DNA from: Cladorhizidae sp. MBARI D1340-BT2
Lineage: Eukaryota > Porifera > Demospongiae > Poecilosclerida > Cladorhizidae
Length of the DNA stretch: 64,000 bases
Reading direction: 5' to 3'
Assembly: GCA_028752905.1 (NCBI GenBank)
Contig: JAQNBH010000015.1
Coordinates: 33,109,663-33,173,662 of the forward strand
Position 1 is the stretch's first letter; every line of letters starts with the position of its first letter. The notes below the pieces were generated by a model that did not search any database, was not told the origin of the DNA, and worked only from the letters and a program-made list of their open reading frames with translations. Below are positions 29,165-41,599 of the stretch, piece by piece. The translations under genes and the position numbers were made by a program.

Positions 29165-29872
29165 CCACAGTTATGCACTGCATGACATAATTGATTACCA
29201 TCAATAATGAACACACAGGTGTGCACTGCATGACATCATCTACTACCATAAATACTGGACACACAGATATGCACTGCATGACATCATCTAAACTCAATAC
29301 TGGACACACAGGTATGCACTGCATGACATCATCTATAACATTAATAATGAATATACAGGTATGCACTGCATGACATCATCTATACCTTCAATACTGGACA
29401 CACAGGTGTGCACTGCATGGCATCATCTATACCATCAATAATGAACATACAGGTATGCACTGCATGACATCATCTATACCATCAATACTGGACACACAGG
29501 TATGCACTGCATGACATCATCTATAACATCAATAATGAACACACAGGTATGCACTGCATGACATCATCTACTACCATCAATAATGAACACACAGGTATGC
29601 ACTGCATGACATCATCTATAACATCAATAATGAACACACAGGTGTGCACTGCATGACATCAGATACACAAGTGTGCACTGCATGACATCATCTATACCAT
29701 CAATTACTGGTATGCACTGCATGACATCATCTACTACAATCAATAATGAACACACAGGTATGCACTGCATGACATATCTACTACCATCACACAGGTATGC
29801 ACTGCATGACATCATCTATACCATCACTACTGAACACACAGGTGTGCACTGCATGACATCATCTATACCAGG
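29165..29872. repeat. 47-bp minisatellite, about 15 copies
   Basis: The unit is ACACAGGTATGCACTGCATG, then ACATCATCTATACCATCAAT, then AATGAAC, with an alternative ACTGGAC end. TGCACTGCATGACATCA is the best-conserved core. Confidence 0.92.
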
Positions 29873-30144
29873 TGACCCCAACCTGCGGCCTGAAGAATGT
29901 ATGCAGCCCGCGAGGTCATCTGTGCGGTTTGTGGCCCCAATGCCCGAGAACGCATTTCTTCCATGTGCTTCTTCTGATTTTTCATTCACGCAAGAAAGTC
30001 CTCGTCCTAACTTTAGTGTGTGTTCATTCGTGAGTCAGCACAGTCTGCACACGCAGTTACGTGACTGTTGAGTGCAGGAAGATACCTGCTGAAGATGCTA
30101 TAGCTAACTTCATATTTCCAATTATTGTTATACTACAGTATGTT

Positions 30145-30199
30145 GAGGGTATGCGGTCTATCTGTCATGCTATAGTATGTTGAGGGTATGCGGTCTATC
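30145..30199. repeat. Short direct repeat
   Basis: GTATGTTGAGGGTATGCGGT followed by CTATC occurs twice in tandem, about 40 bp apart. Confidence 0.7.
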
Positions 30200-30289
30200 G
30201 ACTGCTCTCTAGTTTATAATATTTTATTTTATTCTTTAAGTCCGAGTTGGTTCTTTTTGGAGAAAAAAATTTCTTTCCGTTTGAAGAGC

Positions 30290-30860
30290 CATTAAAAAGA
30301 GGGAGGAATTACATTTTCAATGAGGCGTGGACTGATCGGTACTCTGAGTGAAGAGGGTATCCAGTGTGCCTCATCTGCCTTGAATCCTTGAGTGTCTTCA
30401 AGGAGTTCAACCAAAAAAGGCACTTCACTACACAGCATGCAAAGTACATGGACATGAGCGCAGAGAAGAGACGGAGTGAGGTGGCCCGCTTGTCTGCCAG
30501 TCTGGTGAAGCAAACTACCGTGATTAGAAAGCAAGCAATGGAGAGCTCACAGAATATTGCCGCTAGCTACATTGTGTCATTGCTGATTGCAAAGCACTGA
30601 AGCTATTCTCAGAAGGAGAGTTTGTGAAGAGCTGTATGCTGGCCGATATGGATGCAGTCTGTACTGAGGGAGAGGGATGCGTTTGCGAACGTCAGCCTCT
30701 TTACAGCGACACTACACAGCGCATAGAAGAGATGGCTGGGAACGTGACATCTGCCGTGAAGGAATGCTGTGCTTCTCCCTCCTTATCACTGGCCTTGGCT
30801 GAGAGTATAGTGCTTGACACCAGAACTACCCAATTTGAACCATTTTACTGTGAACATTAC
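30290..30860 (+). pseudogene. hAT transposase N-terminus (GTF2IRD2/SCAND3-like), broken
   Basis: A BED-type finger is recognisable: PVCLICLESLSVFKEFNQKR then HFTTQH. It is followed by ESSQNIAASYIVSLLIAK, then, in another frame, FSEGEFVKSCMLADMDAVC, QRIEEMAGNVTSAVKE and SLALAES. Stops interrupt it before the finger (TGA near 30350) and after AKH (30598-30600), with a frame change there. Homology ends near 30850, so the DDE catalytic part is absent. A separate fragment of the same family's C-terminus lies at 63833-64000. Confidence 0.82.
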
Positions 30861-31110
30861 TACAAAAATCTGCATTACACAATTGCTTCATATTTGGTAC
30901 CTTTATTCTTATAGGTGTCCTCTGTAGCATGAATAAGTTTGATTTCCATAGCTTGTGATTAGAAAATGGCATCCATATGACCCAAATGTAAAACTTAAAA
31001 AAATATTCTATAAAAATTCTGCGGTATTGCTCATGATTTTTTCCATAGCAAAAATTGAAATACCTGAAAGACTTCTCTACGACAGATTTTCAAAATTTTA
31101 ATGTATAAAA

Positions 31111-31220
31111 TATATATATATATATATAGAGAAAAGTACTTTTCTATATTTAATAGCTCTGCCTTAATACAGCATTGAGCACTATTTGTAGCCTTCTCAG
31201 CAAACTACCTTCTAAGTATA

Positions 31221-31243
<23 letters not shown>
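31111..31243. repeat. Two TA microsatellites
   Basis: (TA)9 at 31111-31128 and (TA)13 or so at 31217-31243, separated by ordinary AT-rich sequence. Confidence 0.9.
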
Positions 31244-31251
<8 letters not shown>

Positions 31252-31419
31252 TAATGATTACAACTTCACAGAAAAAATCAACTAAAATAACAAAAATTAC
31301 TAACAAGTAAAGCCAAACAAGATAGCGAGACAATTTTTTTTGGGGGGGAAACTATAAGAAAGTTACAGGGTGAAATATGTGAGATTGTTGCCACCTTCAC
31401 ACAATCATCTTCAAAAAAT

Positions 31420-31682
31420 ATCCTACGGTGAGATTTGTACTTCTTCACTATGCTCAACCATTTTTCCAGCAGTGTGTCCCTCTCTGTAAGCTTTCTCGTG
31501 GTCGTGTGCTTTACGAAAATTCTTCCTGATATTGTCCACAGAGCTGGTTCGATGATCTTCCTCAGTCAAAGTTTGTGTATGTGTGTGTGTATCTCTTTGC
31601 CTGCCCCCAAACCCTCTCTATTGGGTTCATCTCACAGTGAAATTTGGGGATGAAGTGCACAGGATGATGACGACCAGCAAAA
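31420..31682 (-). pseudogene. DDE transposase C-terminus, broken
   Basis: The minus-strand frame reads VHFIPKFHCEMNPIERVWGQ then AKRY. This matches the 'PKFHCELNPIE-x-x-W' block that carries the third catalytic acid in a Tc1-like DDE family common in invertebrates. Downstream pieces in other frames (FRKAHDHEKAYREG, KKYKSHRR) are its usual tail. At least two frameshifts and several stops are present, and an expanded CA repeat near 31570-31590 has disrupted the coding. Confidence 0.7.
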
Positions 31683-31896
31683 TGCATCTCAACTATTGTC
31701 TTCTTCAATCTGAAATCTTCATTGATAAGTTGGAGATGATAATTTACTGATGTTAGGGTGTTGACTCAATTGAGAAACTGATGCAAAAATTTGGTTGTAC
31801 AATTGACTTATTATTGGAAAGAAGTTGAGATACACAGATCAAAGATATATATACATCTTTTAAATTTCACATTTAGTAATTCTTGTTGTGCTGCAG

Positions 31897-31989
31897 GTTT
31901 GGCTGCTGCTACTTCAGCTAAACATTCAAGAAACACTGAAGTTGTTTTTGGAGCCAAAATTGCTCTTTTGGTTGCTAATGAGCTCAAGA
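31897..31989 (+). CDS. Possible orphan host exon, 93 bp, phase 1-1
   Basis: A strong acceptor (TTCTTGTTGTGCTGCAG) and donor (GTGAGT) bound 31 codons reading LAAATSAKHSRNTEVVFGAK then IALLVANELK. There are no stops, and both borders are in the same phase. No neighbouring exons or family were recognised. Confidence 0.3.
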
Positions 31990-32262
31990 GTGAGTCATAA
32001 GCTTTGGTTTCGTGTGGCTGTGTTTGGCATCCTCCATACATAATAATAATAGTTAAGGATTCAGGACACACTGGGAGTCTTTATAACAAGAAGGTGCCAA
32101 TTTGAGTTTGATTGGGGAGGGGGGGTGCTGTTTATGATGTAAAACCAATATAGCGCATTCCCTAATCTTCAAAGTTCAGAACAACACTTTATTCTACCAC
32201 ATTCCCAAAGCTTTTTAGAAGGCAATTTAGCATGAAAAATGCAGCAGTGAGAGTTGAACTTT

Positions 32263-34216
32263 GTAGGCATGCATGCAGTCCAACAGTGAGAGTTGAACTT
32301 TGTAGACATGCATGTGGTCCAACATGTAGGCATGCATGTAGTCCAACAGTGAGAGTTGAACTTTGTAGGCATGCATGTAGTCCAACAGTGAGAGTTGAAT
32401 TTTGTAGACATGCATGTAGTCCAACATGTAGGCATGCATGTAGTCCAACACGGTGAGTTGAACTTTGTAGACATGCATGTAGTCCAACAGTGAGAATTGA
32501 AATAATATGTAGACATGCATGCAGTCCAACAGTGAGAGTTGAACTTCGTAGGCATGCATGTAGTCCAACAGTGAGAGTTGAATTTTGTAGACATGCATGT
32601 AGTCCAACATGTAGGCATGCATGTAGTCCAACAGTGTGAGACATGCATGCAGTCCAACAGTGAGAGTTGAACTTTGTAGGCATGCATGTAGTCCAACAGT
32701 GAGAGTTGAATTTTGTAGACATGCATGTAGTCCAACATGTAGGCATGCATGTAGTCCAACAGTGTGAGTTGAACTTTGTAGACATGCATGTAGTCCAACA
32801 GTGAGAGTTGAAATTTGTAGACATGCATGTAGTCCAACAGTGAGAGTTGTACTTTGTAGGCATGCATGTAGTCCAACATGGAGAGTTGAATTTTGTAGAC
32901 ATGCATGTAGTCCAACAGTGAGAGTTGAACTTTGTAGGAATGCATGTAGTCCAACAGTGAGAGTTGTACTTTGTAGACATGCATGTAATCCAACAGTGAG
33001 AGTTGAACTTTGTAGACATGCATGTAGTCCAACAGTGAGAGTTGAACTTTGTAGACATGCATGTACATGTAGTCCCACAGGAGTGTTGAACTTTGTAGAC
33101 ATGCATGTAGTCCAACAGTGACAGTTGAATTTTGTAGACATGCATGTAGTCCAACAGTGAGAGTTGAACTTTGTAGACATGCATGTAGTCCAACAGTGAG
33201 AGTTGAACTTTGTAGACATGCATGTAGTCCAACGGTGAGAGTTGAACTTTAGAGACATGCATGTAGTCCAACAGTGAGTGTTGAACTTTGTAGACATGCA
33301 TGTAGTCCAACAGTGAGAGTTGAACTTTGTAGACATGCATGTTGTCCAACAGTGAGAGTTGAACTTTGTATGCATGCATGTAGTCCAACAGTGAGAGTTG
33401 AACTTTTAGACATGCATGTAGTCCAACAGTGAGAGTTGAACTTTGTAGACATGTATGTAGTCCAACAGTGAGAGCTGACATGCATGTAGTCCCACAGTGA
33501 GTGTTGAACTTTGTAGACATGCATGTAATCCAACAGTGAGAATTGAACTTTGTAGGCATGCATGTAGTCCTACAGTGAGAGTTGAACTTTGTATGCATGC
33601 ATGTAGTCCAACAGAGAGAGTTGAACTTTGTAGACATGCATGTAGTCCCACAGCGAGTGTTGAACTTTGTAGACATGCATGTAGTCCAACAGTGAGAGCT
33701 GAACTTTGTAGACATGCATGTAGTCCAACAGAGAGAGTTGAACTTTGTAGACATGCATGTAGTCCAACAGTGAGAGTTGAACTTTGTAGACATGCATGTA
33801 GGAGTTGAACTTTGTAGGCATTCATGTAGTCCAACATGTACGCATGCATGTAGTCCAACAGTGAGAGTTGAACTTTGTAGACATGCATGTAGTCCAACAG
33901 TGAAAGTTGAACTTTGTAGACATGCATGTAGTCCAACATGTACGCATGCATGTAGTCCAACATGTAGGCATGCATGTAGTCGAACAGTGAGAGTTGAACT
34001 TTGTAGACATGCATGTAGTCCAACAGTGAGAGTTGAACTTTGTAGACATGCATGTAGTCCAACAGTGAGAGTTGGACATGCATGTAGTCCAACAGTGAGA
34101 GTTGAACTTTGTAGACATGCATGTAGTACAATGTTCAGTGAGAGTTGAACTTTGTAGACATGCATGTAGTCCAACATGTAGGCATGTAGGTAATCCAACA
34201 GTGAGAGTTGAACTTT
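32263..34216. repeat. 39-bp satellite, about 2 kb, roughly 50 copies
   Basis: The unit is ACATGCATGTAGTCCAACAG then TGAGAGTTGAACTTTGTAG, with a 24-bp short variant (TCCAACATGTAGGCATGCATGTAG). ACATGCATGT is a perfect palindrome. Long frames on both strands (up to 669 codons) are by-products of the period being divisible by three. Confidence 0.96.
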
Positions 34217-34815
34217 GACTGTTCATCATCCCTTGGAGCTCTCTCTGCTGTTCCATCATACCATAGGTGGAGCCCTCTCTGACTGCCTTAGCTGGGTCTC
34301 TGACAGTTCCATCACCCCTTAGGTGGGACCCTCTCTGACTCCCATCATCCTTTAGGTGCCCTCTCTGACTGTTCCATCATCGCTTAGACCCTCTCCGACT
34401 GTTCATCATCCCTTAGGTGGGGCCCTCTCTGACTGTTCCATCATCCCTCAGTTTGGTACTCTCTGACTGTTCCATCATCCCTTAGGTGCCCACTCTGACT
34501 GTTACATCATCACTTAGATGGACTCTCTGTGACTGTTCAATCATCAATTAGGTGCACAGTCTGTCGACTGTTCCATCATCCCATAGGTGGGCCCTCTCTG
34601 ACTGTTCCATCATCCCTTAGGTGGGCCCTCTCTGACTATTCCATCATCCCATGGGATGGGGCCCTCTCTGATTGTACCATCCCTTAAGTGGTGCCCTCTG
34701 TGACTGTTCCATCACTTAAGTGGTGCCCTCTCTGACTGTTCCATCCCTTTGGTGGGGCCATACTTACGTGGGGCCTCTCTGAATGTTCCATAATCCTTTA
34801 GGTGGGCTCTCTCTT
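34217..34815. repeat. 34-bp minisatellite, about 17 degenerate copies
   Basis: The unit is GACTGTTCCATCATCCCTTA then GGTGGGCCCTCTCT. It directly abuts the 39-bp satellite. Confidence 0.88.
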
Positions 34816-34872
34816 AGATGGGTGGCCCACTGAGCTCAGGGTCTACTCTTATTCTTCTTGATTCATATAGGT
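34816..34872. repeat. Orphan unit of the 49-bp array at 57728-58642
   Basis: GGTGGCCCACTGAGCTCAGG then GTCTACTCTTATTCTTCTTG then ATTCA, identical in form to units 23 kb away. Confidence 0.85.
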
Positions 34873-35747
34873 GGCATTCTGGAGTATATGAATGGAGAGA
34901 GAGCTAGCATACTCTGGTGCAGGAGCTGACCTCATACCCGGAACATGCCAATAATATACCACAAGGAAGTAGACGTATCAGGCTATGCAGCTCACCTAGT
35001 TGGCAGCTTAACCTTCAGAACGGTATGAGGATAGATGACCATCTAAAGCCAAACAATAAAGAGTCCCCCCCCCCCCATCCCCCCCCACCAACAAAAAAAA
35101 TATTATAATAATAAGAAGAACAACAGAAATAAGTCAAACCATAACCACCCCAAAAAAATTCCAAAACCAAAAAAATCAATTCTGTCATTAAAACCCAAAC
35201 AGTTCCCATAAAAATTTAAAAAAATTTGTAAAAGACTTCCAATTTTGGTAAACTTGTCCTTGTACACTAGGCAACACAAATTTTAAAAAAACACAAAAAA
35301 AATGAAAGGTTTGGAGAATGATGTAAAAACAGTTTGAAGCCAACTAGTTCATACAGTTCTGGTATATACACTCCATAGCACTGGTTACATTTAACAATGT
35401 AAAAACAACAGTAGCTCTAGAAAAATTCTGACCTTGTTCATGTAGATGTAGGGCTTCTGGATCCTCTTGATGATCTATATAAAATAACAGAAATTTCTCC
35501 TATAACAGTTTGTAATGTAATTTCACTGTATATTATGCAGACAGAGTTCTGAAGGTTGTAATATTCACATCAAAGCAAAAACTAACTTCAGAATAAATTA
35601 TGAAAGTATAAAATTTGCAAACAAAAAATATGTAACCACACTACCTAATTATGCATGCGCGCGGGTGCATGACCTCTAGCTCTGAGAAATGGCTGCCATA
35701 TTGCCCTTCAACAAGGCTTCCTGAGTAATCACTGCCAGTTGTTCACA
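34873..35747. other. Unassigned AT-rich stretch
   Basis: C-rich runs at 35066-35088 are followed by A-rich sequence. No gene is recognised. Confidence 0.45.
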
Positions 35748-35749
35748 TA

Positions 35750-37039
35750 CAGTAGCGGTCAAAAATAACTTTATGTTGTGTTTCTGTACAACATACGTGG
35801 TATGCTCGAGCATTTATAAAGCAACGCACGATCTACCATTTACGAACACATGGATGACGGTACGCACGAACGTTGCAACACACTGGTTGAACACATCGTT
35901 GTTTAATTTTACCTCGATCTGACACGTGACAACTGGAACACACGTGCATTCGGGAGGCCAAGTTCTATTTAGGTAGCATTGCAGCAGCGGGCCAGTTTAG
36001 GTAGCTCTTTCAAATCGATGATATTCAGAAAATATCTGAGGATACTATTCCCCAAAGAAGTAAGTTCCCCTCCCTAGCTTGATATGTTGGAGGTACTTTT
36101 ACGATTTTGTGTCTTACTCAAATGGTCCCTTTGTCTGAATACATTTTACTTGCTGGTATTTCAGTATAGCTTATATTTGTTGTTGCTAGCTATTTCAGTG
36201 CTAATTCTTTTGCTTTTTTGCCAACATTTCTACCCAAATACTTTGGTCTTCTTCAGGGCATCTTAGTGATCATCTGGTTGACAATCTGAGTAGCTCTATT
36301 TTCACTTTAGCTTGATCAGAACATGCATGAGCTAAAGTTGTTACACACAAAACGGTCTTGAAATCTGCTGTACTTATGTTTGTCTAATGTAACGAGCTTG
36401 GATTATGTGTGCAGTGGCTCGCTAGATGGTATGGATGTCTTGATCATGTAAGTTACTGTGCGATATTTTGGCAGAATGAGAACTGTCATCATTATGCAAT
36501 GTATCCTGTTTTGGGGGGGGGGGGGGGGGGTTGGCTCCAAATGGGGGAAGCTAGTCAGCAACTAATAGCACTTTAGGTGTTGGATGTCTGTGGTTTGTAA
36601 ATGCAGGTACCAAGTCCGAGGATGGAGATGTCAAACTGGCCCAGAAGATATAAAACAACCACTAGCTTTACACAGGATCTTTACTTGCCTTGTCAATATT
36701 GTCAGATAACAACTAATGTACTGCACCAAACCGCACTCAAAAAGATGTCGCATAAATTGAAATACACACTATCAATACCTATTTAGTTTGATGATGAGCA
36801 GAATCGACTCTCAACAAATCTGCTGTGTAGCAGAAGCTTCACAGCACACTTGTCAAACCTGATGATATTCTCAAATGCACTTTCTGCCTTGCTGACAAAT
36901 TGCTGTGCCCACTCCAACCTCTATGTTTTCGAAGGATGTTTGGAAGAACAGTAAGGAACACACATGCAACACTTGCTATCAAAACGTAGTCCGTACATTG
37001 TTTGAAAATGCAACGTAAATATATTTTTAGCCGCTACTG
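35750..37039 (-). mobile_element. Tc1/mariner-like element, copy A
   Basis: The left end is CAGTAGCGGTCAAAAATAAC and the right end is its diverged complement (TATTTTTAGCCGCTACTG). TA flanks both sides (35748-35749 and 37040-37041), the hallmark of this superfamily. The interior is homologous, in reverse, to copy B at 50109-52120. A transposase relic, FENIIRFDKCAVKLLL, is read on the minus strand near 36800-36870. It also carries an 18-20 base G run near 36513. Confidence 0.85.
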
Positions 37040-37041
37040 TA

Positions 37042-38086
37042 TGCTGATGAACTAGCAGGTTCTGATAGCAGCCCACTGGGCCTTGGAAGGTCTTAGACAG
37101 GTTGAAAGTAACTGTAAAAAGGACTTACTAGCCATAGTCTCTGTTCAATCTCTACCCCTCTAGCTTAGTCTCCCGAGGCCACACCCTATACCAATCACCC
37201 TATACCAATCACTAAGTAGATATTTTTAGAAATTTTAATTATTCCACCAAAAAATGTTTCTGTAAATATTTTCAAATTTAGCACATTTGAAAGTTTCCCT
37301 CTGCTTGGTATCCATCCTGAAGTACATAACTATAATACTTAAATAGCTCATGCAGCACACTGTTAGCAAGTTCAGCTATTATGCGCCTGCACGGTATGCT
37401 GAAATAATTGAGTGTTCCGTCAAGTAGGCACTTGGCTGGGAAGTTAATAGTATGTGCACTATGATATATTATATTAGTAGTGGATTTGGTTTGCTAATCC
37501 ACTCTCCTTGTGAATAACACAACTTGCATGGATGCAAGCCTTCTTGTCAGAGACTGCTGCCACATCTCGTAGTGACCTATTGCAGTGGGGCTGAGGAAAG
37601 GGTTATGGTAACTACAGGAGCAGCCATGCCAGTGATGAACTACTAGATTACTCTGCTTTCTTGTTGCCAGCTTCTAGGGACACCTGAAGTCATTATTACA
37701 AAGCCTATAGTATTTTAATTCATATATGAATTCAACAGAACCTTGACCTTATTCCTCCTGCCTTGATGCCCAGGTTGTTAATACCCAGGCCCAGGTCTGC
37801 AGGGAGCTCAGCTGACAAGTGACTACAGCCAGTAATATTGGAGCCCGGCTTACAGGTACCATGTCAGTGCTTCACTTTGACCCCACATACCTCTATTAAG
37901 AACCTGACCCCTCCAATTATAATTATAACACGAAGGTAAATAGCAAAAAGCATGAAGACACGCCCAAATAATTGCTCATTAGACTTATAAAGTTTGAGAA
38001 CTGAAAACAACAGGGGACAGGAGGGTGGGTGGGGGATTCTGGGTTCTATGGGGGCTTGAACTCTTGATTTCTGCTTTTCGGGTGAG
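37042..38086. other. Unassigned stretch
   Basis: No coding frame, array or inverted ends recognised. CCCTATACCAATCA is tandemly doubled near 37188. Confidence 0.45.
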
Positions 38087-38089
38087 TAA

Positions 38090-38513
38090 AGTCTGGTTCA
38101 CAATACGCTGCTAGGCCTTCGCATCGCAGCACATAACTTCTAGCTGTTCACAATAACAGAATCGCCGCTTGAGCAAACGTAACTTTTATCCAACTGGAAC
38201 CACGCCCATTAATTAATAGAAGCCAGTGCTCATACCATTCGCGCATCCCATATATATACTAGGGAAAGTTCTCACTGCTTCGATAAACCTTTGGTCGTTT
38301 GAAATAACCAGCTTTTACTGAGAAATCAAAATATAGCACACGAGAATGACGAATAACTCAAATAAACGCACGCCAGAATGATGCAATAACATGTCACAAC
38401 GCCGCTCAGTTCTACAAGCTGTGCGATGCGATGCAATTTTGTGTTCACAATATATATTTTTTTAAAGCATCGCATCGCACCACTTGAGCGTTTAGAATAT
38501 TGTGAATCAGTCT
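38090..38513. mobile_element. 424-bp MITE, PIF/Harbinger-like
   Basis: The ends AGTCTGGTTCACAATA and (complement of the right) AGACTGATTCACAATA are inverted repeats. Both are flanked by TAA (38087-38089 and 38514-38516), fitting the 3-bp TWA target of PIF/Harbinger. A perfect internal stem GTGCGATGCGATGC (38421-38434 with 38467-38480) lies near the right end, and related GCATCGCAG sequence lies near the left. No coding sequence is present. Confidence 0.75.
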
Positions 38514-38516
38514 TAA

Positions 38517-39286
38517 CTCAACATTGAGCCACTGGCACACAAATGATTAGAAGTCCTCCAAACAGGTACTTGAACTCCTTCACAACTAATCAATAGTAAC
38601 CACGCCTTTCTAATTGTCTAATTGTAACTGCCCTTCCAATAGTAATCGCAGGTAGATTGGATAGAAGTAAATACTAATCGCAGTTCCTATTAAAGAATCT
38701 CAAACATTTCTGTTAGTCTTGTCATCGACATAACTTGATCCACCTACTAGCTGTAGCACTTATACAGCAGCTGACTTGGTACTAGTAGAAAGGTTGGATT
38801 TGGGCTATAGGTGGATATAGACTAGGTGTCCTCCAGGGACATGTGTAGTAGTTTATGAGGTGTATTAATACCCCTGTGCCTGGCAGCTGCAGCCTTGGTA
38901 TAGTGACCGGTCTGAAGGCGTGGTGATGTCTATGTATGGGAATATGCACATCAGTGCTGGAGAAAACCAAATTTAGAGTGGTACAGCAGTGCTAGCTCAG
39001 CATGTGTGGCTGCCACCTACAACTGCCCAAATCACAAAGTCTGTTCAAATGTCAATACAGATATCATAAGGCATGCAAAGTTTTCTTCCAAAAGGATAGT
39101 ATCTACCATTCCAGCTGGCACCTGTGGGACATGTTTTTGTGTAGCTCGTAGAAAGCATGCAGGCACATCGACCACTATTTGTGTGGGACTGCTCTCTGCC
39201 AATCCAGAAAAGCACGTAAGGCTCCAACTCCAAACCTTTAATTTTATATTAGGTGTGCTCTATTTTGTGTGCAGGAGTTTGAGGAC
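38517..39286. other. Unassigned stretch
   Basis: No recognised gene. Short frames on both strands at 38782-39302 show no familiar motif. Confidence 0.4.
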
Positions 39287-39538
39287 TGATGGCAGTAGTT
39301 GAGCTGCATTAAGAAGAAACCCTGTGCATGGCCACCCAACAAGAGATCACTCTGGAAACATTCCATACCTAGTAGTAGTAGTTGAGCTGCATTAAGAAGA
39401 AGCCCTGTGCATGGCCACCCAACAAAAGATCACTCTGGAAACATTCCATACCTAGTAGTAGTTGAGCTGCATTAAGAAGAAACCCTGTGCATAGCACCCA
39501 ACAAGAGATCACTCTGGAAACATTCCATACCTAGTGGT
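39287..39538. repeat. 80-83-bp tandem repeat, three copies
   Basis: The unit starts TTGAGCTGCATTAAGAAGAA and ends GGAAACATTCCATACCTAGT. Copies start near 39299, 39382 and 39462 and differ in the number of TAG triplets. Confidence 0.9.
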
Positions 39539-40277
39539 AGTCGAGAGATTTAAGTTTCTAATTTCACTGCAATAGACCATACTTCCTAGCATGCTGACTA
39601 TTCATTCAACAACTAGAACTGGCTTTACTAGCCGAGCACAGGAGATTGAGGCATGGCCTATTTCACTGAGCACCTGTAGAGTGAAAAGGGCACACATTTC
39701 CTCACTCAGACCCAACAGCATGTGCACACTTTGTTGGGTATTAATCATCAATTAATGCACAACCAATTCGAATGCAAAAGCTATTTCACAGAAGACTGGA
39801 TCTTAGGAGCGAGCTATTCGAGGGCACAGAGCAATCAAGGGTGTGAAGAGATCAAGGGAATTTGGTAAGTCATAAAGTAAGAGTGTCAGAATGTTTGTCA
39901 CCTCTGTATGCCCAAACTATGTACTGCATGTAGACTGCACATGTTGAAATCTTCTCTTCATGAAGAGGAGAAAACAAGTTGTGTTGGCATTCACACACCC
40001 AGCCCAGGTTGGCCAGTGTTTGCAAAGGTCGCCATTATTTTGGTGACACACACAAACCTTGATGTTGTTAAACAGAAAACAGGTAATGGACACATTTGCA
40101 TTAGAAGTTTCCCGATGTATCCCCCCAAAGAGTGAAACTTAGTAACCATAAACAATCCCAGAACTCACACAGTGAGATCTGTTCACTAGCAAGGCTGCAC
40201 CTTGCCCTGCACTCCTACAACAATAATATAGTTACCAAAGTGGCGAAGTTTACAGTAGAAAACTTTATTAGCTTCAA
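39539..40277. other. Unassigned stretch
   Basis: No gene or repeat family recognised. Confidence 0.4.
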
Positions 40278-40974
<697 letters not shown>

Positions 40975-41165
40975 AATCATGTCTCATGTTCTTGGATGTT
41001 CACAGGGTAGCCCGGGCATGATCTATTTGATCAACCTAATGCTTGCCAAGATCCAGTCCAGGGGCAGGATTGTGCTGGCTTCTGCTCCAAGTGACACTGC
41101 AGCCACACTCCTCCAGGAAGGCCAAACAGCACAGCATTTTCCAGGTACCCCGGACATTGACTCCT
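40975..41165 (+). pseudogene. Helitron/Pif1-like helicase fragment
   Basis: The frame reads GSPGMIYLINLMLAKIQSRG then RIVLASAPSDTAATLLQEGQ then TAQ. It follows the order of the Pif1/Helitron helicase start: Walker A, LLAKVRS-like helix, then SGIAA-LL--G-TAH. The Walker A Gly-Lys-Thr is replaced by Pro-Gly-Met, so nucleotide binding is lost. A tandem repeat begins right after. Confidence 0.6.
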
Positions 41166-41184
41166 TGGATCAGCCCATTTGCAT

Positions 41185-41495
41185 CATCAAGCATGGAACA
41201 ACCCTGGCCAGAGTCATACAGGTACAGCCAGCTACAGCATCGAGCAAGGAACAACCCTGGCCAGACTCATACAGATACAGCCGGCTACAGCATCAAGCAT
41301 GGAATAAACCTGGCCAGGATCATACAGGTACAACCAGCTGCAGCATCAAGCATGGAACAACCCTGGCCAGAGTCATACAGGTACAGCCAGCTACAGCATC
41401 AAGCATGGAACAAACCTGGCAGAGTCGTACAGGTACAGCCAGCTGCGGCATCAAGCATGGAACAACCCTGGCCAGAGTCATATCACTTTGGGAGG
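41185..41495. repeat. About 53-bp tandem repeat, six copies
   Basis: The unit contains CATCAAGCATGGAACAACCC then TGGCCAGAGTCATACAGGTA then CAGCCAGCTACAG. It overlaps the apparent continuation of the helicase frame, giving a repetitive but meaningless protein. Confidence 0.9.
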
Positions 41496-41599
41496 ATGCT
41501 GCTTCCACTGTGTGTCGAGGTGCCGATGCTACACCACTGTGCCCACAAGCCATCAACCAAATGCTGCAAGACATGAAGGATGTCAACAGGCACTAAACT

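Noticed and set aside
32189..34198. 669-codon and other long open frames on both strands
   Set aside because: They exist because the 39-bp unit is divisible by three and stop-poor; several frames are open at once and none shows a known domain.
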